Position numbers and translations under genes: made by a program
The notes under the pieces: generated by a model
What the model saw: only the letters and a program-made list of their open reading frames with translations
What the model was told of the DNA's origin: nothing
Databases searched by the model: none
Assembly (NCBI RefSeq): GCF_000214375.1
Contig: NC_015578.1
Location: 2,728,001-2,792,000 of the forward strand
Length of the DNA stretch: 64,000 bases
From: Treponema primitia ZAS-2
GTDB lineage: Bacteria; Spirochaetota; Spirochaetia; Treponematales; Breznakiellaceae
Direction: 5' to 3'
In this document: piece after piece, positions 33,847 to 43,387 of the stretch
How the letters are laid out: every line of letters starts with the position of its first letter
Numbering within the stretch: position 1 is the stretch's first letter

Positions 33847-35309
33847 TGAACCGGTATTTCCCCCGAAAATGGATTCCACGGCCCCGGTCATGCGGGGCCC
33901 TTTTTTTATTGTCTCTGCTCCTGACCTTCCCACTTCCCTCCCCTGTCTCCGGGGCTGAACCCCTGGATCCCCCGGTGCAAAATCCGTTACCGGCGCTCCC
34001 CCCCACGCAAACGCCGGTAACGGCCCTGAGTCCGGCGCCTCCCCCGGCAAGCCCGGAAAATCAGGCGGCCCCAGAGCCGGCTTTCCCCCGGCCCCTGCGG
34101 CAGGTTTATGCCACCCCGCCGGCGCGGCTTATGCGTCGGAACGGCTCGCTTCCTGAAAACACCCTTTCCCCGGCCCTGCCAGGACTGAACAAGCCTCTGA
34201 CCCGGCATTATATCCAGCAATACTCCGGGAAAGGCGGGCTTGTCTGGCTTGCTGCGGTGATGGAGCGCGCAGGACCTTATATTTTCTTTGTACGTCAGGA
34301 AATACGCGCCCGGAATCTTCCGGAAGAACTGGCCTACCTGCCGGTGATTGAGTCTGGGTACCTTTCAAGCGCCCTGAGCCGTTCCGGTGCTGCCGGGCTC
34401 TGGCAGTTCATGCGGAACAGCATAGGCGGCTACGATATGAGGATCACCGATTATGCGGACGAGCGTATGGATTTCTGGAAATCCACCCAAGGAGCCCTGC
34501 GCAAGCTGGAGGACAATTACAAGCAACTGGGTGACTGGCCCCTGGCCCTGGCGGCCTACAATGCCGGCCTGGGAGGGGTGACCAGGCTGATCCGGGAAAC
34601 CGGCATCCGGGACTACTGGCAGCTTGCGGAGAAGGGGAAGCTGAAAACCGAAACCGCCCACTATGTGCCCAAACTGCTGGCGGTTTCCTATATTTTGTCC
34701 AACCCCCGGCAGTTCGGCTTTAGCCCATCCTGGCCCGAGGACCCCCGGTGGACCCGGATCACCCTGGATCGTCCGGTGGACCTGGTTCTTCTGGCGGAAT
34801 ATTCCGGGGTGAACGTGGAAACCCTTAAAAAGGGAAACCCAGAACTCCGCTATACCATAACGCCCCCGGAACGGGGCTACCAGCTCAAGGTGCGGGACGC
34901 CGATGCCCCGGCAGTGCTAGCGGCCCTGGAACGGGAGGACCTTTCCCTGATACGCTACTACTTCCACACCGTAGGCTATGGGGACACCCTTTCCGCCCTG
35001 GCCCAGCATTACCGGCTTACGGTGGACCGTCTCTTAGCGGATAACCCCGGGGTCAACCCCCGGACCCTCCAAATCGGCAGCAAGCTGCGCATCCCCGCCA
35101 TTACCGACGCAGGCCCCTATCAGCGGCAAACCGCAAGCGGGGCCGGCCTTGCCTTTGAGGGGACCCATCTGGTAAAACGGGGGGAGACCCTGTGGTCCAT
35201 TGCCCTGGCCTACGAGGTGGACCCGGAAGTTCTGGCAGAATTCAACGGTATGGGCTTAAACGACACCCTGCGTGAGGGAAGGGTGTTGAAAACGCCGATA
35301 ATAAAATAG
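33846..35309 (+). CDS. LysM-containing lytic transglycosylase (MltD-like)
   Basis: The product is 487 residues from the ATG at 33846 (GGAG upstream). A signal peptide and a Pro-rich linker (about 35-95) lead to a goose-lysozyme/SLT-type domain with LPEELAYLPVIESGY (catalytic Glu), SRSGAAGLWQFM and ALAAYNAGLGGV, the MltD family blocks. Two LysM peptidoglycan-binding repeats follow (YFHTVGYGDTLSALAQHYRL and THLVKRGETLWSIALAYEVD). It cleaves glycan strands to 1,6-anhydro ends in the periplasm. Confidence 0.93.
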   Translation: MNRYFPRKWIPRPRSCGALFLLSLLLTFPLPSPVSGAEPLDPPVQNPLPALPPTQTPVTALSPAPPPASPENQAAPEPAFPRPLRQVYATPPARLMRRNGSLPENTLSPALPGLNKPLTRHYIQQYSGKGGLVWLAAVMERAGPYIFFVRQEIRARNLPEELAYLPVIESGYLSSALSRSGAAGLWQFMRNSIGGYDMRITDYADERMDFWKSTQGALRKLEDNYKQLGDWPLALAAYNAGLGGVTRLIRETGIRDYWQLAEKGKLKTETAHYVPKLLAVSYILSNPRQFGFSPSWPEDPRWTRITLDRPVDLVLLAEYSGVNVETLKKGNPELRYTITPPERGYQLKVRDADAPAVLAALEREDLSLIRYYFHTVGYGDTLSALAQHYRLTVDRLLADNPGVNPRTLQIGSKLRIPAITDAGPYQRQTASGAGLAFEGTHLVKRGETLWSIALAYEVDPEVLAEFNGMGLNDTLREGRVLKTPIIK

Positions 35310-35323
35310 CGAGGGTTTGAGGG

Positions 35324-36211
35324 TTGAGGAAAGCCGCTTTCTTTTTTATAGCAATTTTTCTTGTCATAGAAGTGTCCGGGCAGGAGATTGGCATCACCGG
35401 GTCCGTGGAATGGGAAGGGATGGATATCCACACATCCGTGGCCCTGCGCCTGGCTTCCGTGGGGATACGCTTGCCCACCGGCCGGGCCCAGGCGGAAGAG
35501 CTGATCAGCACCGAATACCCCCGGCTGGTGCGGCCCTCCCTGCTTTCTATACCGGTGGATTCCTCCAACACCGTGGAGGACCTGATTAATTCCGGAGAAT
35601 TCTCCCTGCGCACCGTGGGGAGCATTGCCCTATCCGCCAAGCGCATCCCCCCGGCCCTGTCCACGGACCTGGCCTTCCTCACCGCCAACTACACCATCGA
35701 CCTTACCCGCATAGGGGCGGCCCTCATCCGGCACAGTGCCCCCATGGAAGTGGCCCGGCCCCTGCGGCCCATCCCTGCGGCGGCATATACGGGAATCATC
35801 ATCATCGCCAATGAGGCTCTGCCGATCCACGGCCGGAACGCGGGCGCCAGGGTTCTCCCCTGCCTGTTCCCCAAGGTCTGGGATACGGAAATGAACCTAA
35901 TCTACGAACGAAATATGCTGTACAACGAAACCGCCCAAAACGCTGGTATGGTCCGCTATGTATCCGAAGAGAGTATCTTCCGCCCCACCCCTTCAGGGCT
36001 GAGCCCGGAACTGAGCGCCCTGGTGGGAAATAACCCCCTGCGCATCATAGCCCGAGCTGTCTACGGCATACGGCCCACGGACCCTATCATCGACCGGCAG
36101 GATGCCCTGACCATCCTGTCCTCGGATGCAAATATCCGGCTCCTCAGGGAAGGCCGGGTCGCCCTGGTATTGCACCGGGATGTGCTGAGAAACCCTATTA
36201 CCAGCGAATAA
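35324..36211 (+). CDS. Secreted protein of unknown function
   Basis: The product is 295 residues from a TTG start (GAGGG upstream). The signal peptide ends near VSGQE, and the rest is a soluble, probably periplasmic, beta-rich protein with no family I recognise. It follows the lytic transglycosylase by 14 nt, in the same operon, so a cell-envelope role is likely. The next gene has its own promoter. Confidence 0.7.
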   Translation: MRKAAFFFIAIFLVIEVSGQEIGITGSVEWEGMDIHTSVALRLASVGIRLPTGRAQAEELISTEYPRLVRPSLLSIPVDSSNTVEDLINSGEFSLRTVGSIALSAKRIPPALSTDLAFLTANYTIDLTRIGAALIRHSAPMEVARPLRPIPAAAYTGIIIIANEALPIHGRNAGARVLPCLFPKVWDTEMNLIYERNMLYNETAQNAGMVRYVSEESIFRPTPSGLSPELSALVGNNPLRIIARAVYGIRPTDPIIDRQDALTILSSDANIRLLREGRVALVLHRDVLRNPITSE

Positions 36212-36224
36212 TTTTTTTGTCGCG

Positions 36225-36253
36225 TTGACAGCCCCACTCTGCCCGGCTAAGAT
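36225..36253 (+). promoter_or_regulatory. Consensus promoter of the peptide ABC operon, leaderless
   Basis: TTGACA (36225-36230), 17 nt, TAAGAT (36248-36253). The ATG is at 36260, 6 nt after the -10 box, and there is no Shine-Dalgarno sequence. Confidence 0.75.
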
Positions 36254-36259
36254 AAAATC

Positions 36260-38077
36260 ATGAAAAAGTTGGCGATGATTGTGGTCCTGGCCGTTCTGGC
36301 CCTTTCCTGCTCCAGAAATGACGAGCTTTCCATGGAAGATATTAGCGCCCTCACCGGGGCGGGGGTTACGGAAATCCTGGCAAAGACCAGTGCAAAGCCC
36401 TGGCGGGGAGAGGAATTCACCCCCGGAAAACTGGGCGGAACCTGGAACAGTGTGATGGATCAGGACCCGAAAACGTTTAATATCCTTATCGCCCAGCAGG
36501 ACAATATAAGTGCAGGGATAGTAAATTCCATGCTGGACTATCTGGTGGATTACGATCCCCTCACCAAAGAATGGAAACCCCACTGCGCGTCCTTTGAGAT
36601 CATCCCGGATGAAAAAACTGATACTCTGGATCTGATCTATACCCTCCGGGATGATATGTACTGGAGTTTTTACAATTCGAATAGAAAAATTAAAGTTACC
36701 AGCGATGATGTAATCTTCTGGTACAATGAAATTGACGGTGACCCCGCGTTCCAGAGTTCTGGCTATTACCAGCAGTTCCTCACCATGGAGGACGGCACTG
36801 AGGCGCACATTGATATTGAAAAAATTGATGATCGGCGTTTTGTGTTTCACTTCCCCCGGATAGTGGCGGAACCCCTGCTGGCGACCAATACTGACATAGC
36901 GCCCCGGCTTGACTACGAGCAGGCCAAACGGGAAAAGGGCGTCCAGGGGGTACAGGACCTGTTCAGCGTGAACACCGACCCGAAAAACATACCTTCCATG
37001 GGGAAGTGGTTTCTGGCGGAATACACCCCCGGGCAGCGGCTGGTGTTCAAGCGCAATGGCGATTACTGGGACAGGGATAGCAAGGGTACCGCCATTCCCT
37101 ACTACGAAGAACAAATTGTGCGGATCATCCCGGATGAGAACACACAATTCCTGCTCTTCAAGGAAGGGCAGATCGAAACCTATACCGCCCGCCCGGAAGA
37201 CCTGGATGAACTGGTAACCAAGGCAAACAGCGATTATACGGTATTCAACAACGAAGGCGCCCTGAGCGCGAGTTTCTGGACCTTTAACCAGAACCCGGCC
37301 AACAACGAAACTCCTCAGTACGAATGGTTCACCAAAAAAGAATTCCGCCAGGCCATGAGCTGCCTCCTGAACCGGGACCGGATCATCTACCAGGTGTACC
37401 GGGGGCTCGCGGCGCCGAAACTCAGCTTCTTCCCCGAGCCGAACCGCTTCTACGATCCGGAAATAGTCCTGCAATATACCTACAGTCCGGAACAGGCGGA
37501 AAAACTCCTAGCCGGTATAGGCATCAAAAAGGACAGCGCAGGGATAATGCGGGACAGCCAAAACCGCCCCATTGAATTCAATTTAACTATCCGTTCCGAA
37601 AGTGCGGTGATGAACGATATTGCCTCTATTATCAGTGATGAATGCGGTAAGCTGGGCATCAAAATAAATATACGGGTCCTGGATTTCCAGAAACTGGTGG
37701 AACAGATATTCAATACCTTTGACTGGGAGTCGATCATCATGGGGCTTTCGGGCTCCCAGATATTCCCCAGCCAGGGAAGCAATGTCTGGGCCTCAGGCGG
37801 CAACCTCCACCTCTGGTATCCCCAGCAAAAAAGCCCGGCCACGGACTGGGAAGCCCGGGTGGACTACCTCTACAACGAGGGGGCCTTTACAGTGGATCCC
37901 CAAAAGGCAAAGGCCTATTGGGATGAATTCCAGGGGATACTCCTGGAACAGTGCCCGGTAATTTACCTGGTACGGCCCAGGAGCTTTGAAGCCCTGCTGA
38001 ACCGCTGGAATCAGTCGAATGTCTACTTTGACAATCTCAACGGCTTCGAAATAACCCATATCTTCCTGAATCAGTGA
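36260..38077 (+). CDS. Peptide/oligosaccharide ABC substrate-binding lipoprotein (SBP family 5)
   Basis: This 605-residue lipoprotein (lipobox VLALSCSRN) has the family 5 extracellular solute-binding fold of OppA/DppA: LIYTLRDDMYWSFYN, SDDVIFWYNEI, WFLAEYTPGQRLVFKRNGDYW and FRQAMSCLLNRDRI. It captures peptides or similar ligands for the permease-ATPase genes that follow. It heads a four-gene operon. Confidence 0.92.
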   Translation: MKKLAMIVVLAVLALSCSRNDELSMEDISALTGAGVTEILAKTSAKPWRGEEFTPGKLGGTWNSVMDQDPKTFNILIAQQDNISAGIVNSMLDYLVDYDPLTKEWKPHCASFEIIPDEKTDTLDLIYTLRDDMYWSFYNSNRKIKVTSDDVIFWYNEIDGDPAFQSSGYYQQFLTMEDGTEAHIDIEKIDDRRFVFHFPRIVAEPLLATNTDIAPRLDYEQAKREKGVQGVQDLFSVNTDPKNIPSMGKWFLAEYTPGQRLVFKRNGDYWDRDSKGTAIPYYEEQIVRIIPDENTQFLLFKEGQIETYTARPEDLDELVTKANSDYTVFNNEGALSASFWTFNQNPANNETPQYEWFTKKEFRQAMSCLLNRDRIIYQVYRGLAAPKLSFFPEPNRFYDPEIVLQYTYSPEQAEKLLAGIGIKKDSAGIMRDSQNRPIEFNLTIRSESAVMNDIASIISDECGKLGIKINIRVLDFQKLVEQIFNTFDWESIIMGLSGSQIFPSQGSNVWASGGNLHLWYPQQKSPATDWEARVDYLYNEGAFTVDPQKAKAYWDEFQGILLEQCPVIYLVRPRSFEALLNRWNQSNVYFDNLNGFEITHIFLNQ

Positions 38078-38084
38078 GAGTTCC

Positions 38085-39185
38085 GTGAATCGTGTCGCAG
38101 CCGCAGCCCGAAGAATCGCAGCATTACTATTCCGGCCCTTTTACCTTTTTAAACAAAAGGCGCCGCTAACTGCGTATATTCTGAACAGGCTTGTTACCAT
38201 GGCGGTGATGCTCTTTCTCCTGGGCTTCGCCGTATTCGGCCTCATGGAGCTTGCCCCGGGGGATATTGTGGATCAGATCATGATGCAGCAGCTTTTCTCG
38301 GAAGGGGATTCCCAGAGAGGGGCAGTGAGGAACCAGCAGGCCATGTCCATGGATCAGCTTGAAGCCCGCCGGGCAAGCCTGGGCCTGGACCAGCCCTTTT
38401 ACATACAGTACCTCCGCTGGCTTGAACGGGTTATCCTCCACCATGACCTGGGGACGAGCCTCATATCCCGGGCGCCGGTTTCCTTCCTCATCGCCTCCCG
38501 CCTGGCAAATTCAGTGTTACTGAACATCATCTCCCTGGTGCTGATAACCTTCTTCTCGTTTTTTCTGGGGGTATACTTTTCCACCAAGGCGGGGACCCAT
38601 GCGGATCTGGCGGTTACCTTCTTTGCCCTGGTACTCCACGCCTTTCCGGGGATGCTCCTACTGATACTGTTGCAGCTTTTCGCTTCGGTTAGCGGGCTCT
38701 TTCCGGTCACCGCTTATCCCCCCTTCCCCTTTGCCTCAAACCCCCCAGGGTTTGTGTTTTCCTACGCACATCATATCTTTCTGCCACTGCTGGCCTCCTT
38801 TCTGGGAGGCATTGGGGGAACCCTCAGGATGATCCGGGCCACCATGCTGGACCAGCTGGGGCAGCCCTACATTACCAGCATACGGGCACGGGGCATAGGC
38901 GAATGGCGGGTCTACTTCCACCACGCATTCCGGAACACCCTGAACCCCTACATCACCGGGAGCGCCAACCTCCTGGCAAGCCTCTTTTCAGGCTCATTGA
39001 TTTTAGAAATCATCTTCGCCTATCCCGGCATAGGCCGGCTCATGTACGAGGCGGTACTCCAGGAGGACATCAACCTGGTGCTGGCCAATATCATGTTCGT
39101 ATCCTTCCTGGTTCTCTTAGGCATGGTCCTGGCGGACATACTCCTGGCCCTGGTGGATCCCCGTATCCGCTACGGAAAGGATTAG
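38085..39185 (+). CDS. OppB/DppB-type ABC permease
   Basis: This 366-residue inner-membrane permease from a GTG start has about six helices and the EAA-like loop RARGIGEWRVYFHHAFRNTL before the last two helices. It starts 8 nt after the binding-protein gene. It forms the channel with the permease part of the next, fused, protein. Confidence 0.92.
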   Translation: MNRVAAAARRIAALLFRPFYLFKQKAPLTAYILNRLVTMAVMLFLLGFAVFGLMELAPGDIVDQIMMQQLFSEGDSQRGAVRNQQAMSMDQLEARRASLGLDQPFYIQYLRWLERVILHHDLGTSLISRAPVSFLIASRLANSVLLNIISLVLITFFSFFLGVYFSTKAGTHADLAVTFFALVLHAFPGMLLLILLQLFASVSGLFPVTAYPPFPFASNPPGFVFSYAHHIFLPLLASFLGGIGGTLRMIRATMLDQLGQPYITSIRARGIGEWRVYFHHAFRNTLNPYITGSANLLASLFSGSLILEIIFAYPGIGRLMYEAVLQEDINLVLANIMFVSFLVLLGMVLADILLALVDPRIRYGKD

Positions 39186-39192
39186 TGTTGCC

Positions 39193-41508
39193 ATGAAACG
39201 CTTTTTAAACTACCTGAAGGCCCGTCCCCTGGGCCTGGTTTCCCTGATAGTAATACTGTTCCTCTACCTGGTTATGATCTTCGCAGAATTTGTGGCCCCC
39301 TATAAGCCCACCACCACTTTTGGAAGCATGACCTACCACCCGCCCAACCTGCACATAGGCTCTGAAGGCCCTGCAGCCCAGGAAGCCCGGGTGATCAATT
39401 CGGTAAACTGGAAGTACGCCCGGGTCAGGGGCGCCTACCACGGGGTGCGTTTTCTTGCCCGGGGCGAACCCTACAAACTCTGGGGCCTCATCCCTGCAGA
39501 GCGGCATCTCTTCACCACTGGCCCCGCAGCGGGTTTATCCGGAACCTACCCGATCTTCATCCTGGGAGCGGATCACCTGGGAAGGGATCTTTTCTCCCGC
39601 ATCGTCTACGGTTCCCGTATCTCCCTCACCATCGGCTTTATCGCCACCGCCATCTCACTGTTTCTGTCCATGCTCCTGGGGGGCCTTTCAGGCTTTTTCG
39701 GGGGCCTCACAGACTGGACCGTCATGCGCTTTTCAGAATTCTTCATGCTCATACCAGGGCTCTACCTGATACTATTCCTGCGCTCCCTTTTATCCTCCAC
39801 CATGGACTCAGGCCAATCCTACATGATGATCACAATTATTCTCTCCCTGGTAGGCTGGCCCGGATCAGCCAGGACCATACGAGGTATGGTACACGCCATC
39901 AAACGTGAAGAATTCGTCATGAATGCCCACCTTGAGATGATCCCTTCACCGGTAATCATCCTGGGACACATCATCCCCCAGATCGCCAGTCTCCTTATTG
40001 TAAGCATCGCCCTTTCTGTGCCCGGTTTCATCATGACTGAAACCACCCTGTCCTATCTGGGCCTTGGCATAGTGGACCCCGCAGTAAGCTGGGGCTCCCT
40101 GATCCGCCGGGACATCTCCACCATCAGCAATCTAAGAAATTTCCCCTGGCTCCTCTCCCCGGTCTGGGCCCTCCTGGCAGTCACCCTGGGTTTCAACTTC
40201 CTGGGCGATGCCCTGCGGGACTACTACGACCCCTACCACACAGTGTTCCGTGGCCGCCGGCTGTTCAAGAGGAGGACCCCAAAGGACGAATCAGCAGTAG
40301 CGTTACACACCGGGACAGGTATTTTAGCGAGGGAACCAGCGGTTCAGAACACAGGGCCAGATGGTTCAGAAACAGCGCCACAACACAACGGGGCTCCAAT
40401 TTCAGCGCCCCTGCTCGCCGTAAAAGATCTGTCGGTCAGTTTTACCGTGCTACGCGGCAATGAGGCAGTTTCCGTTCAGGCGGTACGGGGAGTTTCTTTT
40501 ACCCTGGAGCGGGGAGAAATCCTGGGCATAGTCGGGGAAAGCGGGTCAGGGAAGAGCGTTACCACCCAGGCCATACCGGGCTTGCTTCCGGAAAGCGCCG
40601 TTGTTAACGGTTCCATAAAATACGAAGGCGAAGAGATCATCAATCTGGAAACAGAAAAACTGCGGTCTTACAGGGGCAGGAAAATTGGCATGATCTTCCA
40701 GGAGCCGGGCCGCTCCTACGACCCCCTTCAGAACATGGGAAGTGTGTTTCTGGAAACCTTCCGCAACAGCGATCCTGCCATTACCCGTGAGGCAGCCCTG
40801 AAAAAAGCCGCCGCCCTGCTTAACGAGACCGGGCTCCCAAATGGCCGGGAGCGGCTTTCCAATTTTCCCCACCAGTTTTCCGGAGGCCAGTTGCAGCGCA
40901 TCGGCATAGCCCTGGCCCTGGCCCAATCCTGCGAACTCCTGATCGCCGACGAGCCTACCACCGCCCTGGACGTGACCATACAAGCCCAAATAGTGGATCT
41001 CCTTAAGACTTTGCGGAAAACCCGTCGCATATCAATTATCTTCATCAGCCACGACATCGATCTGGTGGCGGACATCTCGGACCGTATCATGGTGATGTAT
41101 GGCGGCCTGGTGATGGAATCCGGCCCATCCAAAGCCTTCACCGCGGCGGCACAGGTGGTGGCAACCGGCCCGGCTAATGCCGTCACCGATGGCACACACA
41201 GGGCACCCTCCTCCGATGTCGTATCCCATCCCTACACCAAGGCCCTGCTGGCGGCCTCCCCCCGTTTCGGAACCCATTACTCCGGAACCCGGCTCATCTC
41301 CATACCAGGAAAGGTGAGCGATCCTGCCCGCCCCGAGCCAGGATGCCCCTTTGCCCCCCGCTGCCCGGAAGCGCAACATAGCTGCGCGGGGAACTCTCCG
41401 ACCAAAGTCGGCGTTGCAAGTTGCGCCCAGGACATACCGTCTCTCCGCTCCCTCCTTGGGGATCGCGTAATACGATGCGTATTACATAGCGAAAAGGCGG
41501 GTGTATAG
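39193..41508 (+). CDS. Fused ABC permease (OppC-type) and ATPase (OppD-type)
   Basis: This 771-residue protein holds two proteins that are normally separate. Residues 1-355 are an OppC-type permease with about six helices and HIIPQIASLLIV in the coupling loop. Residues 356-405 are a polar linker. Residues 406-771 are an OppD-type ATPase with Walker A GESGSGKS at 448-455, signature FSGGQ near 562, Walker B IADEPTTALD near 584-593, and a C-terminal CPFAPRCPEA oligopeptide-binding motif. No stop or frameshift separates the halves. The stop directly abuts the OppF-type gene. Confidence 0.92.
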   Translation: MKRFLNYLKARPLGLVSLIVILFLYLVMIFAEFVAPYKPTTTFGSMTYHPPNLHIGSEGPAAQEARVINSVNWKYARVRGAYHGVRFLARGEPYKLWGLIPAERHLFTTGPAAGLSGTYPIFILGADHLGRDLFSRIVYGSRISLTIGFIATAISLFLSMLLGGLSGFFGGLTDWTVMRFSEFFMLIPGLYLILFLRSLLSSTMDSGQSYMMITIILSLVGWPGSARTIRGMVHAIKREEFVMNAHLEMIPSPVIILGHIIPQIASLLIVSIALSVPGFIMTETTLSYLGLGIVDPAVSWGSLIRRDISTISNLRNFPWLLSPVWALLAVTLGFNFLGDALRDYYDPYHTVFRGRRLFKRRTPKDESAVALHTGTGILAREPAVQNTGPDGSETAPQHNGAPISAPLLAVKDLSVSFTVLRGNEAVSVQAVRGVSFTLERGEILGIVGESGSGKSVTTQAIPGLLPESAVVNGSIKYEGEEIINLETEKLRSYRGRKIGMIFQEPGRSYDPLQNMGSVFLETFRNSDPAITREAALKKAAALLNETGLPNGRERLSNFPHQFSGGQLQRIGIALALAQSCELLIADEPTTALDVTIQAQIVDLLKTLRKTRRISIIFISHDIDLVADISDRIMVMYGGLVMESGPSKAFTAAAQVVATGPANAVTDGTHRAPSSDVVSHPYTKALLAASPRFGTHYSGTRLISIPGKVSDPARPEPGCPFAPRCPEAQHSCAGNSPTKVGVASCAQDIPSLRSLLGDRVIRCVLHSEKAGV

Positions 41509-42492
41509 ATGGCTTTGATCAGCGTAACAAATCTGCGTAAACGCTTTAACCTGGAAGCAGGCTTCTTCGCCCGGTTCGGCCGCTTCGTCTATGCGGTGAA
41601 TGGCGTTTCATTCACCATTGGCCAAAACGAAACCTACGGCCTGGTAGGGGAATCGGGATGCGGCAAAACCACCACCGCCCGGCTCCTGGTCAGGATGTAC
41701 GAAAGCGACGAAGGCACCATCAGCTTTCAGGACACCATTGATGTGGGCTCCCTCAAAGGTTCCTCTTTGAAAAAATACCGTGAACAGGTAAAGTACGTGT
41801 TCCAGGACCCAGCCCGTTCCCTTAACCCACGGATGAGCATTTACAAAGTACTCACCGCCGGGTACCGCCATTCCACCCGCTGGCCCGGCGAAAAACAGGC
41901 CCGTGAAGAAGCGGAGGCGATCCTGGAAGAAGTAGGCCTGGGCGCGGCAGACCTGGAACGGCGGCCCGCAGAATTTTCCGGGGGCCAGCGTCAGCGCATC
42001 TCTATTGCCCGGGGCCTCCTGCCCCAGCCGGATCTCCTGATCTGCGACGAAGTAGTTTCCGCCCTGGACGTTTCCATCCAGGGGCAGATCCTCAACCTGT
42101 TAATAGACTTAAGGCAGCGGCACAATCTCTCCTTCCTGTTCATCGCCCACGACCTCAAGGTTGCCTCCTATTTTTGCGACCGTATCGGCGTTATGTATCG
42201 GGGCGAACTTATGGAAGAGGCGCCGGCAGCGGACCTTTTCCGGAACTGCCTGCACCCCTATACCAAGCTGCTCTTTTCTTCTGCGGGAAGCCTTAACAGC
42301 AATCCTACGGGGCCTACCACAGCCAGAGAACCCCTAAGGCTCAGCGGAGAACTGCAAACCCCGGTCACGGAGCTTACAGGCTGCGCCTTTGCGGAACGCT
42401 GCCCCCTGGCGGAGGAACGCTGCCGCCGGGAACACCCGGAGATGCGGGAAACCGGGTGGATGGGGCAGAAGGTGCGATGTTTTATTTTGTAA
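41509..42492 (+). CDS. OppF/DppF-type ABC ATPase
   Basis: This 327-residue ATPase has Walker A GESGCGKT at 47-54, FSGGQRQR, CDEVVSALD (Walker B) and the C-terminal cysteine-rich CAFAERCPLAEERC motif of the family. It pairs with the ATPase half of the preceding fusion protein. Its ATG follows the TAG of that gene without a gap. Confidence 0.93.
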   Translation: MALISVTNLRKRFNLEAGFFARFGRFVYAVNGVSFTIGQNETYGLVGESGCGKTTTARLLVRMYESDEGTISFQDTIDVGSLKGSSLKKYREQVKYVFQDPARSLNPRMSIYKVLTAGYRHSTRWPGEKQAREEAEAILEEVGLGAADLERRPAEFSGGQRQRISIARGLLPQPDLLICDEVVSALDVSIQGQILNLLIDLRQRHNLSFLFIAHDLKVASYFCDRIGVMYRGELMEEAPAADLFRNCLHPYTKLLFSSAGSLNSNPTGPTTAREPLRLSGELQTPVTELTGCAFAERCPLAEERCRREHPEMRETGWMGQKVRCFIL

Positions 42493-42571
42493 GAAATTAT
42501 CAAATTTCTCTCTCTATCATTATATGATATACCAGTTATACTATAACAACCCCGAAAGAGCGCATCGCCGT

Positions 42572-43360
42572 TTATCTCAAGACTGCGAATCTTCCCCGAG
42601 GCCAGCGCCCCGCCTCCATCTCCCGGTGACGGATCGTAACAGGGCACCCCTTTTCTTGCATCCTGCTGCCCAGGGCTTCCGCCATGGCCACTGATCGGTG
42701 CTGTCCGCCGGTACAGCCTATGCAGATCCTCAGCAGAGGCTTTCCCTGTTCCCTGAATGAACGGATAAGGGTTTCTGCAAGGAGTACAAGGGCTTCCAGG
42801 GTTTTATGAGAATTTTCAAAGCTAAAAACATAGCCCGCGCAGGCTTTGTCTCTTCCGGTAAGGGGCCTGAGGGAATATACGTAATAGGGATTGGGGATAA
42901 ACCGGACATCGATCACCGCATCCCCTGAGGCAATCCCGTAGCGGTAACCGAAGGACAGGATCTCCAGGGCGGTATCCGCCCGGTAAACACGGTTTTCCCC
43001 AAGGGCGGCAACCCGGTCCGCTTCTTCCTGAACGTTCATATACCCGCTGTTAAGGATAAGATCCGCCCGGGACCGGAGGGGCTCAAGGATCTTCCGGCAG
43101 TTTTCCAGTTCTGCGGCCCATCCTTCCGGGTAAAGCCCGGGGGCCTGTCCGATTGGAATATTTTCTGTTCCCGCCCGGCGTTCAAGCAGGACCGAATCCC
43201 CGGCTTCCATGAACACCAGGGCCGCTTCCGGAGGAAGGTTTTCCGGCTCAGGGCCTGCCGCTATGAAGAGTTCTTTCCCCACGAGGCCCCTGGTCTTCAG
43301 TTCTTCTAATAATGTGGTACGTCCCGAAAAAGGATACCCCGCCAATACAACCGGAATCAT
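42572..43360 (-). CDS. rapZ: RapZ/YvcJ-like protein with degenerate P-loop
   Basis: This 262-residue protein has the conserved C-terminal RapZ domain (VIDVRFIPNPYYVYSLRPLTG and IGCTGGQHRSVAMAEAL). The N-terminal nucleotide-binding half is altered: the Walker A region reads GYPFSGRTT, with Arg in place of the catalytic Lys. RapZ proteins sense or regulate amino-sugar synthesis or RNA decay. It is the last gene after a three-gene ABC importer (27-nt gap), though the two functions are probably unrelated. Confidence 0.85.
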   Translation of the reverse strand: MIPVVLAGYPFSGRTTLLEELKTRGLVGKELFIAAGPEPENLPPEAALVFMEAGDSVLLERRAGTENIPIGQAPGLYPEGWAAELENCRKILEPLRSRADLILNSGYMNVQEEADRVAALGENRVYRADTALEILSFGYRYGIASGDAVIDVRFIPNPYYVYSLRPLTGRDKACAGYVFSFENSHKTLEALVLLAETLIRSFREQGKPLLRICIGCTGGQHRSVAMAEALGSRMQEKGCPVTIRHREMEAGRWPRGRFAVLR

Positions 43361-43387
43361 ACTACAGATAATCTACCTGCAAAGCGC

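Noticed and set aside
35993-37474. A 493-codon open frame on the minus strand under the peptide-binding protein gene
   Set aside because: It is an antisense shadow of the SBP family 5 gene, favoured by GC-rich third positions.
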